A stretch of DNA of 64,000 bases from JAIOSF01 sp047159865 (GTDB lineage Bacteria; Campylobacterota; Campylobacteria; Campylobacterales; Arcobacteraceae): positions 1,240,001-1,304,000 of the forward strand of contig NZ_AP038804.1 of the NCBI RefSeq assembly GCF_047159865.1, in the 5' to 3' direction. The position numbers and the translations under genes are program-made. The number at the start of each line of letters is the position of its first letter. Within the stretch, counting starts at the first letter, position 1. This document shows, piece after piece, positions 47,569 to 56,253 of this stretch. The notes under the pieces are model-generated. The model was not told where the DNA came from. It did no database searches and was given only the letters and a program-made list of their open reading frames with translations.

Positions 47569-49224
47569 ATGGCACTACCGAATGACACAATGAACAAACA
47601 GCAAACTCAAAAAAGAATTCTTATTGCAACGGTTTTATCGTTTGCTTTTTTTATCGCATATGATTTTTTATACTTACAGCCAAAACAGGCTATGGTAAAC
47701 GAAGCTAATGCTAAAAATGCAGTAGCATTAGAAAAGAAAAGTTCTGTAAATACAACAGAACCTTCAACTCAAGCAGCACCAGTTATACAATCACAAAGTG
47801 GTGCAAATAATGCTCCGATATCAGTTTTGACTGAAAATAATATCATCGCAACTATAACGACACAAAATAATGTTATTGAGATTGACAATTTAGGGAGAAT
47901 TCACCAAGTAACACTAAGTGGTAATCAATATATTGATGATGATGCAAAACATATCAAACTTTTTGAAGCTAATCAATTAAAACCTTTGGAAGTTAGATTC
48001 TCTAATAGAGAAATTAATGAAGAAGCTTTTAAAACTAATGTAACAGCATCACAAGAAAAAATTGATGCAACTACAAACAGTACAGAACTAATTTTAACTC
48101 AAAGATTAACAGATACAACACTTACAAAAGTTTTAAAATTTTATCCTGATGGGCATTATGACATCACTGCATCTGCTACAAATAATGCAAAGTTTTTTAT
48201 AACAACAGGATTTAGACCAAATGTACTTGTTGATATGTACGCAGATCATGGAGCACTGTTAGCTTTAAATGATGGTACATTAAATATTATTGAAGATGGT
48301 GACATGGATAAAAATGAAGAGTTAATTGGTATCAATGCAGCATCTGCTTTTGATAGATATTATGCTACTGCACTTTATAATTATGATATTAGTATGGCAA
48401 TTAGTATTATGAAAGATGCAAATGATTCTCCTCAAATTTTTATTCACGCTAATGATAAAATATCTTTACATGGGTATATGGGACCAAAAGAATATAGAAC
48501 TTTAAGTGCACTTGATCCTAGACTTACAACAATTATTGAATATGGTTGGTTTACATTTATTGCTAAACCAATGTTTATTTTATTGCAATATATTCATGAT
48601 TATGTAGGTAACTGGGGTTGGACAATTGTTTTTGTAACTATTTTAATCAAACTTATTCTTTTCCCATTATCTCATAAAGGTATGGTTTCTATGAATAGAC
48701 TTAAAGAGTTAGCTCCTAAAGTAAAAGCTATTCAGGAAAAATATAAAAGTGATAAACAAAAAGCATCTATGCATATGATGGAACTTTATAAAAAAGAGGG
48801 TGCTAACCCAATGGGAGGGTGTCTTCCAATCATATTACAAATCCCTGTGTTTTTTGCTATTTATAGAGTACTTTTAAACTCAATAGAATTAAAAGGTGCA
48901 GAATGGATGTTATGGATTGATGATTTAGGTGCTATGGATCCATATTTCGTATTACCAATTTTAATGGGTGCTACAATGTATTTTCAACAAAAAATCACAC
49001 CAAATACTATGGCAGATCCTATGCAACAAAAAATGTTTCAGTTATTACCTGTAGTATTTACATTTTTCTTTTTATGGTTCCCTGCTGGACTTACATTATA
49101 TTGGTTTGTGAATAATCTATTTACCATTGGACAACAATATTATGTAAATACAATATTTAAAAATGCTAGAATTGAAAGACATGAGAAACATGTTGAAGAG
49201 AAGACGCATAATAAAAAAGACTAA
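47569..49224 (+). CDS. yidC: Membrane protein insertase YidC
   Basis: Inserts and folds inner-membrane proteins, alone or with Sec. The 551-residue protein has the Gram-negative layout: N-terminal helix (about 17-33), a large periplasmic beta-sandwich (about 80-340) and five C-terminal helices with the conserved KLILFPLSHKGMVSM, GGCLPIILQIPVFFAIYRVL (two parts) and FFFLWFPAGLTLYWFVNNL. GGGA lies before ATG 47569; ATG 47590 is an alternative. Confidence 0.97.
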   Translation: MALPNDTMNKQQTQKRILIATVLSFAFFIAYDFLYLQPKQAMVNEANAKNAVALEKKSSVNTTEPSTQAAPVIQSQSGANNAPISVLTENNIIATITTQNNVIEIDNLGRIHQVTLSGNQYIDDDAKHIKLFEANQLKPLEVRFSNREINEEAFKTNVTASQEKIDATTNSTELILTQRLTDTTLTKVLKFYPDGHYDITASATNNAKFFITTGFRPNVLVDMYADHGALLALNDGTLNIIEDGDMDKNEELIGINAASAFDRYYATALYNYDISMAISIMKDANDSPQIFIHANDKISLHGYMGPKEYRTLSALDPRLTTIIEYGWFTFIAKPMFILLQYIHDYVGNWGWTIVFVTILIKLILFPLSHKGMVSMNRLKELAPKVKAIQEKYKSDKQKASMHMMELYKKEGANPMGGCLPIILQIPVFFAIYRVLLNSIELKGAEWMLWIDDLGAMDPYFVLPILMGATMYFQQKITPNTMADPMQQKMFQLLPVVFTFFFLWFPAGLTLYWFVNNLFTIGQQYYVNTIFKNARIERHEKHVEEKTHNKKD

Positions 49225-49235
49225 AAGGACATAGA

Positions 49236-50099
49236 ATGTTAAAAGGAGCTACTAATGAAATTGTCATATTTGAAGCTAAAACTTTAGAAGCTGTTTATGA
49301 AAAAGCTTCAAAGACTTTACAATGTTCTATTACAAACTTGGAGATTGAAATTAAACAAGCTCCAAGTAAAGGTTTTTTTGGATTTTTTTCTAAAAATGCA
49401 ATTATCTCTGCACAAATAAAAAATCTAGATAACACGGCAACAACAAAATCAACAAAAAATACAAATACAACAGTAGAAACTCTTTCTTCAAGATTAGATA
49501 CTTTAAATAAAGAATCAAAAAATAAAAAGATTGAAGTACCAAAAATGGTACAACAAATTAAATCTGAAACTCTTTTTGATGAATTTTACACTGCAGAAAA
49601 AACGGATTTACATGAAACTCCTACTGTGAAGTCATCTCAAAGTGAATTGTCTAAAGAAATTGAAATAGAGATAAATAGTTTATTTTCAAACCTTTGTTAT
49701 GATATAGATAAGATTGAAGTTTCTATAATTGATGATGAAAAGACTGTTTATGTAGAATTCTCTGGAGCTGATAGTGCTTTACTTATTGGTAAAGAAGGGT
49801 ACAGATATAAGGCATTGTCTTATATCTTATTTAACTGGATAAATGAGAAGTATGGGTTGATGTTACGACTTGAAGTTGCTCACTTTTTAGCAAATCAAGA
49901 AACAGCAATTTATGCTTATTTAGATCCCGTGATTGAAACAATTAAGAGTGAAGGTTTTTTTAAAACTAAAGTTCTTGATGGTATTTTGGTGCATATTGCA
50001 CTTACAAAACTAAGAGATGAGTTTCCCGATAAGTATGTTGCTGTAAAAACAACACAAAAAGGTGAAAAATATATTTTAGTAAATGAATATAGAAATTAA
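49236..50099 (+). CDS. khpB: Jag/KhpB RNA-binding protein
   Basis: A 287-residue protein with an N-terminal Jag_N domain (VIFEAKTLEAVYEKASKTL, KQAPSKGFFGFF), a low-complexity linker (about 65-140), a KH-like domain with LLIGKEGYRYKALSYIL, and a C-terminal R3H-like segment. In the latter the Arg of the RxxxH signature is not seen (DGILVHIAL), so single-strand binding may be altered. The gene after yidC is the conserved position. Confidence 0.9.
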   Translation: MLKGATNEIVIFEAKTLEAVYEKASKTLQCSITNLEIEIKQAPSKGFFGFFSKNAIISAQIKNLDNTATTKSTKNTNTTVETLSSRLDTLNKESKNKKIEVPKMVQQIKSETLFDEFYTAEKTDLHETPTVKSSQSELSKEIEIEINSLFSNLCYDIDKIEVSIIDDEKTVYVEFSGADSALLIGKEGYRYKALSYILFNWINEKYGLMLRLEVAHFLANQETAIYAYLDPVIETIKSEGFFKTKVLDGILVHIALTKLRDEFPDKYVAVKTTQKGEKYILVNEYRN

Positions 50100-50105
50100 C
50101 AAAAT

Positions 50106-51446
50106 ATGTATACAGAAGACACAATAGTTGCTATTGCAACTGCAAATGGTATTGGCTCAATTTCAATCGTTAGACTTAGTGGAAATGATGCTTTGAAAAT
50201 ATCACAGAAATTGACAAATAATAAGAACCTAGAGCCAAGAATGGCTACTTTGAGTAAATTATATGATTCAAAAGATGAATTAATCGATGAAGGATTAGTA
50301 CTCTATTTTCAAAATCCATATTCATTTACAGGGGAAGATGTTGTTGAGTTTCAATGTCACGGAGGGATTGCCATTACTAACCTCGTGCTATCATCTTGTA
50401 TACAAGCTGGAGCAAGAGCTGCAAATCCTGGCGAATTTTCAAAAAGAGCTTTTTTAAATGGAAAGATAGATTTATCTCAAGCTCAAGCGATCAGTAAAAT
50501 GATTGAAGCTAGAAGTGAAGATGCTGTCAAAATACTTGCAAAACAACTCAAAGGTGAACTAAAAGAATTTGTTGAAGAGATACGAAAAGATTTGATTTTT
50601 ATGCTAGCTTATACTGAGGTGAGTATTGACTATGCAGAGGAGGATCTCCCTACTAATATTTATCAACAGATTGATTCCAAACTTCAAAAAATTGTAATTA
50701 GACTTAAAGAAACATTAGCAGCAAGCAAAAGAAGAGAAGGTTTGATTGATGGCTTTAAAGTTGCTATTATTGGAAAACCAAATGTTGGGAAATCGAGTCT
50801 TTTAAATAAACTACTTAATTTTAATAGAGCTATTGTAAGTGACATAGCTGGGACTACTAGAGATACGATTGAAGAGAGTGTTAAAATAGGTTCGCATATT
50901 ATAAAAATAGTTGATACAGCAGGTATAAGAGAAGCTAGTGATGAGATAGAAAAAATTGGAATAGAAAAATCTATTGAGGCTATTAATGAAGCTGATATTG
51001 TTATTGCTCTTTTTGATGGGAGTAGAATATTTGATGAAGAAGATGCACAAATCGTGAAACTACTCCATAACACTAATAAAGAAAAGTTAGTTGTACTGAA
51101 TAAATCTGATTTAGATAGAAATTTGGATACTAAAGAAATTGGCGAGACTTTTATTTGTCTTAATGCAAAAGAAAATATTAATGAATTACTTTCCCAAATT
51201 GAGTTGATACTCAATCATAACTCAAACGCTGATGATATTACACTTATCTCTCAACAACAAGTAAACGAAGTATCATCAACACTTAAAAATATAGAAGAAT
51301 CATTTGTTCCACTACAGACAGGAGAATTAGAATTTTTTTCACATCATATAAATGTTGCCTTAGAACATATTTCAAATATCACTAGACCCTATGAACACAG
51401 TCAAATGTTAGATGTTATGTTTGGTGAATTTTGTTTAGGTAAATAG
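50106..51446 (+). CDS. mnmE: tRNA uridine-5-carboxymethylaminomethyl GTPase MnmE
   Basis: With MnmG it modifies the wobble uridine of several tRNAs. The 446-residue protein has the folate-binding N domain (DTIVAIATANGIGSISIVRLSG in two parts), GTPase motifs GKPNVGKSS, DIAGTTRD, DTAGI and NKSD, and the C-terminal Cys motif FCLGK. It follows khpB by six bases and abuts bpt. Confidence 0.98.
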   Translation: MYTEDTIVAIATANGIGSISIVRLSGNDALKISQKLTNNKNLEPRMATLSKLYDSKDELIDEGLVLYFQNPYSFTGEDVVEFQCHGGIAITNLVLSSCIQAGARAANPGEFSKRAFLNGKIDLSQAQAISKMIEARSEDAVKILAKQLKGELKEFVEEIRKDLIFMLAYTEVSIDYAEEDLPTNIYQQIDSKLQKIVIRLKETLAASKRREGLIDGFKVAIIGKPNVGKSSLLNKLLNFNRAIVSDIAGTTRDTIEESVKIGSHIIKIVDTAGIREASDEIEKIGIEKSIEAINEADIVIALFDGSRIFDEEDAQIVKLLHNTNKEKLVVLNKSDLDRNLDTKEIGETFICLNAKENINELLSQIELILNHNSNADDITLISQQQVNEVSSTLKNIEESFVPLQTGELEFFSHHINVALEHISNITRPYEHSQMLDVMFGEFCLGK

Positions 51447-52181
51447 ATGTTTAGAAATGCACAAGTTTTGGAGTTTGTTGAAGAAACAAAAGAGTGTTCT
51501 TATTTTAAAGATAAAATTTGTGATATAAGATATAAATATATGGAACACTGTACTTCTGAAGAACAGTTGAAAATGTTAGAACGAGGGTGGCGAAGATTTG
51601 GAAATATGCATTTTGTTCCAGAATGCAAAGAGTGTAAGGAATGTAAAACGATTAGAATCGATGTGAATAAATTTACTTTTTCTAAGAGTCAAAAAAGAGT
51701 TTTTAATAAAAATAAAGAAACTGAAGTATACATACAAAAACCAACTGTAACTTATGAACATATAGATTTATTTAATAAGTATCATGAAGAGATGTCATTA
51801 AAAAAAAATTGGGCAGAAAATATTATTGATGTGGAAGAATATAATAACTCGTATGTCAATGGTGCTCATAATTATGGTAAAGAGATTCTTTACTTTAGAG
51901 ACAATAAACTTGTAGGTGTTGCATTATGTGATATTTTACCTGATGCAATGTCTGCTATTTATTGTTATTATGATCATGATTATGAAAATTTATCTCTAGG
52001 TCAGTTTTCGATTTTAGCACAAATTAGTATTGCAAAACAAAATAATATACCATATCTTTATTTGGGATATTGGATAAAAGACCATTTTAGTATGGGATAT
52101 AAAGAACGATATAAGCCATTTGAGGTATTGCAAAATAGACCCAAATTAGATGAAGATACAATTTGGAGAACTCATGAGTAA
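51447..52181 (+). CDS. bpt: Aspartate/glutamate leucyltransferase Bpt
   Basis: Transfers leucine from Leu-tRNA to proteins with N-terminal Asp or Glu, marking them for ClpAP-type degradation (N-degron pathway). The 244-residue protein has the N-terminal ATE domain with the CKECKECKTIRIDV cysteine cluster and the C-terminal GNAT-like domain with YLGYWIKDHFSMGYKERYKP (split). ATG follows directly on the mnmE stop. Confidence 0.93.
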   Translation: MFRNAQVLEFVEETKECSYFKDKICDIRYKYMEHCTSEEQLKMLERGWRRFGNMHFVPECKECKECKTIRIDVNKFTFSKSQKRVFNKNKETEVYIQKPTVTYEHIDLFNKYHEEMSLKKNWAENIIDVEEYNNSYVNGAHNYGKEILYFRDNKLVGVALCDILPDAMSAIYCYYDHDYENLSLGQFSILAQISIAKQNNIPYLYLGYWIKDHFSMGYKERYKPFEVLQNRPKLDEDTIWRTHE

Positions 52182-52222
52182 GAGAAGTGAAATTTTTGAT
52201 TCTGAGTTAATAAAGGTGATTT

Positions 52223-54205
52223 GTGAAAAATAGATATATTTCAAATAAAACACTTATTATTAGGATAGTTCTCTCTGTATTGTTAATAAGTGTAGTTGTA
52301 CTTTTTATTTCATCTGAATATCTTAAAAAAACTGCAGTTGATAATCTTGCCCTAGATGATGCAAAAAAAACAGCTAAACTAGTTTTTGAAACAATGAATA
52401 CCCGAATGCAAGAGGGGTGGGAAAAAGATGATTTAAACGAAATTATTCAAAGGCTAGAGATTATTAGAAGTGGGATGAAAATCAACTCATACAGAAGTCC
52501 TTTAGTTGAAGAATTATTTGGTGTGGTTCCCGAAGATAAAAAGATATCTCAATCTGATCCTTTGATCATTCAAGCGATGAATGGTGAAGAAGTTTTCAAA
52601 ATAAATAAAGAAACGGGTGCAATTCGTTTTTTATATCCAATGAAAGTCTCAAGTGACTGTACAAGTTGTCATGTAAATGCATCGAATGGTTCTATTAATG
52701 GTGTTTTGGATATCACTTTTCCTCAAAGTGAAATAAAAATATCTCTTGATATGATTTTTTCTTATATTATTGGCTTTTTTGTTCTTTTTTTACTTGTTAT
52801 ATCTTATGTTTTTTTTATGGTTATTAACAAGAAAATGGTGGAGCCAGTTGTTTTATTAACAGATAAAATTTTGGAAATTCAATCAAGTAAAAATCTAACA
52901 AAAAGAGTAAATATTAAAAGCAATATTAAAGAAGTAGGACTGCTTCAATTACATTTTAATAATTTATTGATAACAATTAAATATTATTATGATAGATTAA
53001 TTGCATCAATTTACACGGATGATTTAACTTCTATTAATAACCTTAGCAAATTACAATATGATTTAGAAACAAAAAATAGCAATTTGTCTATAATGGTTTT
53101 AGATATTAAGTCATTTGGAAGACTAAATCAGGTGTATGGTAAAAAAGTTTCAGAATTTATATTAAAAGAGTTTACTAAAAATATTAATACTGTATTAAAA
53201 AACAATGGTGTTCTGTATAGGCTTTATGCAGATGAGTTGGCAGTTGTATATAACAGTAAATTAACACATAAAGAGGTTGTTGAATTTTCCGAAATAATTA
53301 AAGAGTTTAGCTATACTTATAAAAAAAGTAGTTTTATGTTAGATACAACTATTGGGTATGCTTATGGAAATAATAAGGATGTATTTTCTAATGCTACTCT
53401 TGCATTAAAAGAAGCAAAAAAAAGAAAATGTGCTATTTTTGAATTCAATGAAACAATTGCAATTGAAGATGAAAATAATCATCATATGAATTGGCTGAAT
53501 AAACTTGATGATGCAATTGAACATGATCAAATTTTTCCATATTTTATGCCAATAAAAAATACGAAAACTGGTTTGATAGATAAATATGAAACTTTAGTAA
53601 GAATTGTTGAAAATGGAAATATTCACACACCTGATAAGTTTTTAGATATTGCAATTTCAAGTGGAAAATATCATATCATTACTCAAATAATGATAAAAAA
53701 AGTATTTGAATATTTTAAAGATATTGATGATGTAAAGTTTTCTATCAATATTGGCATTAGTGATATCACAAATGCAACAACCATGCAAATTCTTTTTGAT
53801 AATCTTGAAAACTATAATTATAGTTCAAATGTTATTATAGAACTATTGGAAACGGAAGAGATTTCAGATTTTGAACTTTTACATAGTTTTATAAAAAAAG
53901 TTAAAAACTACAATGCCCGAATTGCTATTGATGATTTTGGAAGTGGATATTCGAACTTTAATTATATTATCAACCTTGATATCGACATCGTAAAATTAGA
54001 TAGTTCTCTCATTGAAAATATGTACACAGATCAACATTCTGTTGTAGTTGTTTCTAATATTGTAAAAACAATTAAAGAGTTAGGCTTAGAAGTAGTTGCA
54101 GAGAAAGTTTTTTCTCCAGAAATAGAACAAATTTTGACTATTCATGAAGTTGATTATTTGCAAGGTTATGAAATAGGAAAAGCCCAAAGGGAGATTAATA
54201 AATAG
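52223..54205 (+). CDS. Haem-binding sensor with degenerate GGDEF and EAL domains
   Basis: A 660-residue membrane protein. It has TM1 (about 10-30), a periplasmic DUF3365/Tll0287-type domain with a c-type haem motif CTSCH (146-150), TM2 (about 178-201), a HAMP-like region, a GGDEF domain whose signature is YADEL (335-339), and an EAL domain. The EAL side keeps ETLVR, IDDFGSGY (569-576), the Lys in KLDSS, the Glu in VAEKV and QGY, so c-di-GMP phosphodiesterase activity is likely. The start is GTG 52223 with AAAGG upstream. It sits unexpectedly between bpt and trmD. Confidence 0.9.
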   Translation: MKNRYISNKTLIIRIVLSVLLISVVVLFISSEYLKKTAVDNLALDDAKKTAKLVFETMNTRMQEGWEKDDLNEIIQRLEIIRSGMKINSYRSPLVEELFGVVPEDKKISQSDPLIIQAMNGEEVFKINKETGAIRFLYPMKVSSDCTSCHVNASNGSINGVLDITFPQSEIKISLDMIFSYIIGFFVLFLLVISYVFFMVINKKMVEPVVLLTDKILEIQSSKNLTKRVNIKSNIKEVGLLQLHFNNLLITIKYYYDRLIASIYTDDLTSINNLSKLQYDLETKNSNLSIMVLDIKSFGRLNQVYGKKVSEFILKEFTKNINTVLKNNGVLYRLYADELAVVYNSKLTHKEVVEFSEIIKEFSYTYKKSSFMLDTTIGYAYGNNKDVFSNATLALKEAKKRKCAIFEFNETIAIEDENNHHMNWLNKLDDAIEHDQIFPYFMPIKNTKTGLIDKYETLVRIVENGNIHTPDKFLDIAISSGKYHIITQIMIKKVFEYFKDIDDVKFSINIGISDITNATTMQILFDNLENYNYSSNVIIELLETEEISDFELLHSFIKKVKNYNARIAIDDFGSGYSNFNYIINLDIDIVKLDSSLIENMYTDQHSVVVVSNIVKTIKELGLEVVAEKVFSPEIEQILTIHEVDYLQGYEIGKAQREINK

Positions 54206-54883
54206 ATGAAATTTTCTTTTATAACATTATTTCCAAATCTTATAGAACCTTATTTTCAAGACTCTATTTTGAAAAAAGCAGTTGATAAGGAACTCATCAA
54301 GTATGAGTTTTACAACCCTAGAGATTGGACAACAAATAAACATAAAAAAGTTGATAGTACTTTATGTGGTGGTGGTGCGGGACAATTAATTTTTCCGCAA
54401 CCCTTATTTGATTTATTAGATGAAATCAAACAAAAGAATAAAGATGCTTATATTATTTTTCCTTTGGCAGCAGCAAAACCTTTTACCCAAAATGATGCAA
54501 AAAGATTAGCTAAAAAAAAGAATATCGTTATGGTAAGTGGAAGATACGAAGGAATTGATGAGCGTGTGATTGAAAAGTATGCACATGAAGTCTTTAGTGT
54601 TGGGGAATATATCTTAACAGGAGGGGAACTGCCTTCTCTTATTATGTCTGATGCTATTAGTAGAAATGTTGAGGGGGTTTTAGGTAATATGGACTCTTTA
54701 ACAGATGAAAGCTACAATCAAAATGAAGAAGCTCTAGTTTTATTAGAAGCACCCTCTTTTACAAAACCAGTAGAATTTAGAGGTTTAAGTGTACCTTCAG
54801 AATTATTAAAGGGAAACCACGCTAAAATACGCAACTTAAAAATTAAGCTGTCTAAATGCAAAACTCAGTATTTTAGACCATAA
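54206..54883 (+). CDS. trmD: tRNA (guanine-N1)-methyltransferase TrmD
   Basis: Methylates G37 of tRNAs with SAM to prevent frameshifting. The 225-residue trefoil-knot enzyme has GGGAGQLIFPQPL, SGRYEGIDERVIE, VGEYILTGGELP and RNVEGVLGN. ATG follows directly on the preceding stop, so it depends on read-through from the sensor gene or an internal promoter. rimM and rpsP, common neighbours, are not in the window. Confidence 0.98.
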   Translation: MKFSFITLFPNLIEPYFQDSILKKAVDKELIKYEFYNPRDWTTNKHKKVDSTLCGGGAGQLIFPQPLFDLLDEIKQKNKDAYIIFPLAAAKPFTQNDAKRLAKKKNIVMVSGRYEGIDERVIEKYAHEVFSVGEYILTGGELPSLIMSDAISRNVEGVLGNMDSLTDESYNQNEEALVLLEAPSFTKPVEFRGLSVPSELLKGNHAKIRNLKIKLSKCKTQYFRP

Positions 54884-54885
54884 AT

Positions 54886-54921
54886 GGGGCACTTTGTGTA
54901 TTTAATAGGACACATACCCCC
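54886..54921 (+). promoter_or_regulatory. Leader hairpin before rplS
   Basis: GGGG (54886-54889) with CCCC (54917-54920) and TGTGT (54895-54899) with ACACA (54910-54914) form a two-part stem with an asymmetric internal loop (5 and 2 bases) and a 10-base apical loop. It ends shortly before the rplS ribosome site (AAGG, 54927-54930). It may be an L19-binding, processing or attenuation structure. Confidence 0.4.
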
Positions 54922-54937
54922 GAACTAAGGAAAAAAA

Positions 54938-55297
54938 ATGAAAAATAAATACATCGCTGCTTTCGAAGCTGCACAAGTTGAGTCTAAAGAGATTCCATTA
55001 TTTAGAGCTGGTGATACACTAAGATTAGGTGTTGAAATTAAAGAGGGAACTAAAACAAGAGTTCAAAATTTTGAAGGTATTGTTATTGCTTTAAAAGGTG
55101 AAGGTGTTTCAAATACATTTACAATAAGAAAAATTGGAGCAAATGGAATTGGTGTAGAAAGAATTTTCCCATTATATTCTGATAGTTTAAAAACTATTGA
55201 AGTACTTAGACGAGGTGATGTAAGAAGAGCTAAGTTAAACTACTTAAGAGAGCTTAAAGGTAAAGCTGCAAAAATTAAAGAATTAAGAAAATTCTAA
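54938..55297 (+). CDS. rplS: Ribosomal protein L19
   Basis: A 119-residue large-subunit protein at the 30S-50S interface. Family signatures are FRAGDTLRLGVEIKEG, VQNFEGIVIALKGEG, TIRKIGANGIGVERIFP and RRAKLNYLREL. It is 54 bases after trmD, the usual order. Confidence 0.98.
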   Translation: MKNKYIAAFEAAQVESKEIPLFRAGDTLRLGVEIKEGTKTRVQNFEGIVIALKGEGVSNTFTIRKIGANGIGVERIFPLYSDSLKTIEVLRRGDVRRAKLNYLRELKGKAAKIKELRKF

Positions 55298-55315
55298 GTA
55301 TTAGAGCAGTCATTT

Positions 55316-55352
55316 AAAAAGGTAAGTGCTATATTTAGTACTTGCCTTTTTT
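55316..55352 (+). terminator. Intrinsic terminator of rplS
   Basis: AAAAAGGTAAGT (55316-55327) pairs with ACTTGCCTTTTTTT (55339 onward) around an 11-base loop, with one G-T pair, then a T-run. Confidence 0.88.
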
Positions 55353-55368
55353 TATATCTAATATAATT

Positions 55369-56238
55369 ATGATAAGCTTACGCGAGTCCCCAGTTCAAAA
55401 TATAATCTTCCAAGGACAATCTTTTTTGTTAAAAAGAGATGAGTTGGTGCATAAAGATTTTTCAGGAAATAAAGCAAGAAAATTTTTATATTTTTTAGAA
55501 AATGAATTTCCTAATGTGAAAAAACTTATAAGTCATGGTTCAAATCAATCAAACGCAATGTACAGTTTATCCATTTTATGTAAACTTAAAAATTGGAATT
55601 TTGAATACTACACAAACCACTTGCCATCATACCTTAAGGATTATCCTCAAGGAAACTATAAATACTCATTAGAAAATGGCATGAATCTTATAGTTAAAGA
55701 TGATTTCACAAAAGATAGTTGTAAATTTGATGAAACGGTACTTTTTATTGAAGAGGGTGGTGCTTTAATGGAAGCTAGTTATGGTATAAAAATACTAGCT
55801 TCAGAAATCTCAGCATATCAAAAACAACACAACTTAAATAATTTAAAAGTATTTCTTCCTAGTGGTACAGGCACAACTGCTCTGTTTTTACAAAAATTTC
55901 TTGACATAGAGGTTCAAACTTGTGCTTGTGTTGGTGATGAAGAGTATTTAAAAAAACAATTTTTAGCATTAGAAAAGAATGAACAGTATCACCCTACAAT
56001 TTTATCACGAAAAAAGAAATACCATTTTGGTAAATTATACAAAGAAAACTATATGTTATGGAATCAGCTAAAAATGGAAACAAAAATAGAGTTTGATTTA
56101 TTGTATGATCCTATAGGTTGGGATACTTTACTGTATAATTTTGATGAAAACAATACATATATGTATATTCATCAAGGGGGACTTATAGGAAATGAATCAA
56201 TGATTCAACGGTATAAGTATAAATATAATTCTTTCTAA
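55369..56238 (+). CDS. PLP-dependent enzyme, ACC deaminase / D-cysteine desulfhydrase family
   Basis: A 289-residue fold-type II PLP enzyme. FLLKRDEL and DFSGNKARKFLYF contain the PLP lysine context, SHGSNQSNAM is the substrate loop, and PSGTGTTALFL holds the phosphate-binding loop. The family includes D-cysteine desulfhydrase and ACC deaminase; the substrate is not predictable. ATG 55369 has no ribosome site and lies one base after a TATAAT (55362-55367); the upstream frame runs into the rplS terminator. See the finding on this start. Confidence 0.85.
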   Translation: MISLRESPVQNIIFQGQSFLLKRDELVHKDFSGNKARKFLYFLENEFPNVKKLISHGSNQSNAMYSLSILCKLKNWNFEYYTNHLPSYLKDYPQGNYKYSLENGMNLIVKDDFTKDSCKFDETVLFIEEGGALMEASYGIKILASEISAYQKQHNLNNLKVFLPSGTGTTALFLQKFLDIEVQTCACVGDEEYLKKQFLALEKNEQYHPTILSRKKKYHFGKLYKENYMLWNQLKMETKIEFDLLYDPIGWDTLLYNFDENNTYMYIHQGGLIGNESMIQRYKYKYNSF

Positions 56239-56253
56239 AAGGAATAGTAGCTA

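Noticed and set aside
50684..51214. A 176-codon antisense frame in mnmE
   Set aside because: It runs over the conserved GTPase motifs of mnmE and has no independent support.
52176..52235. A 19-codon ORF overlapping the end of bpt
   Set aside because: No conserved sequence and no independent ribosome site; likely chance.
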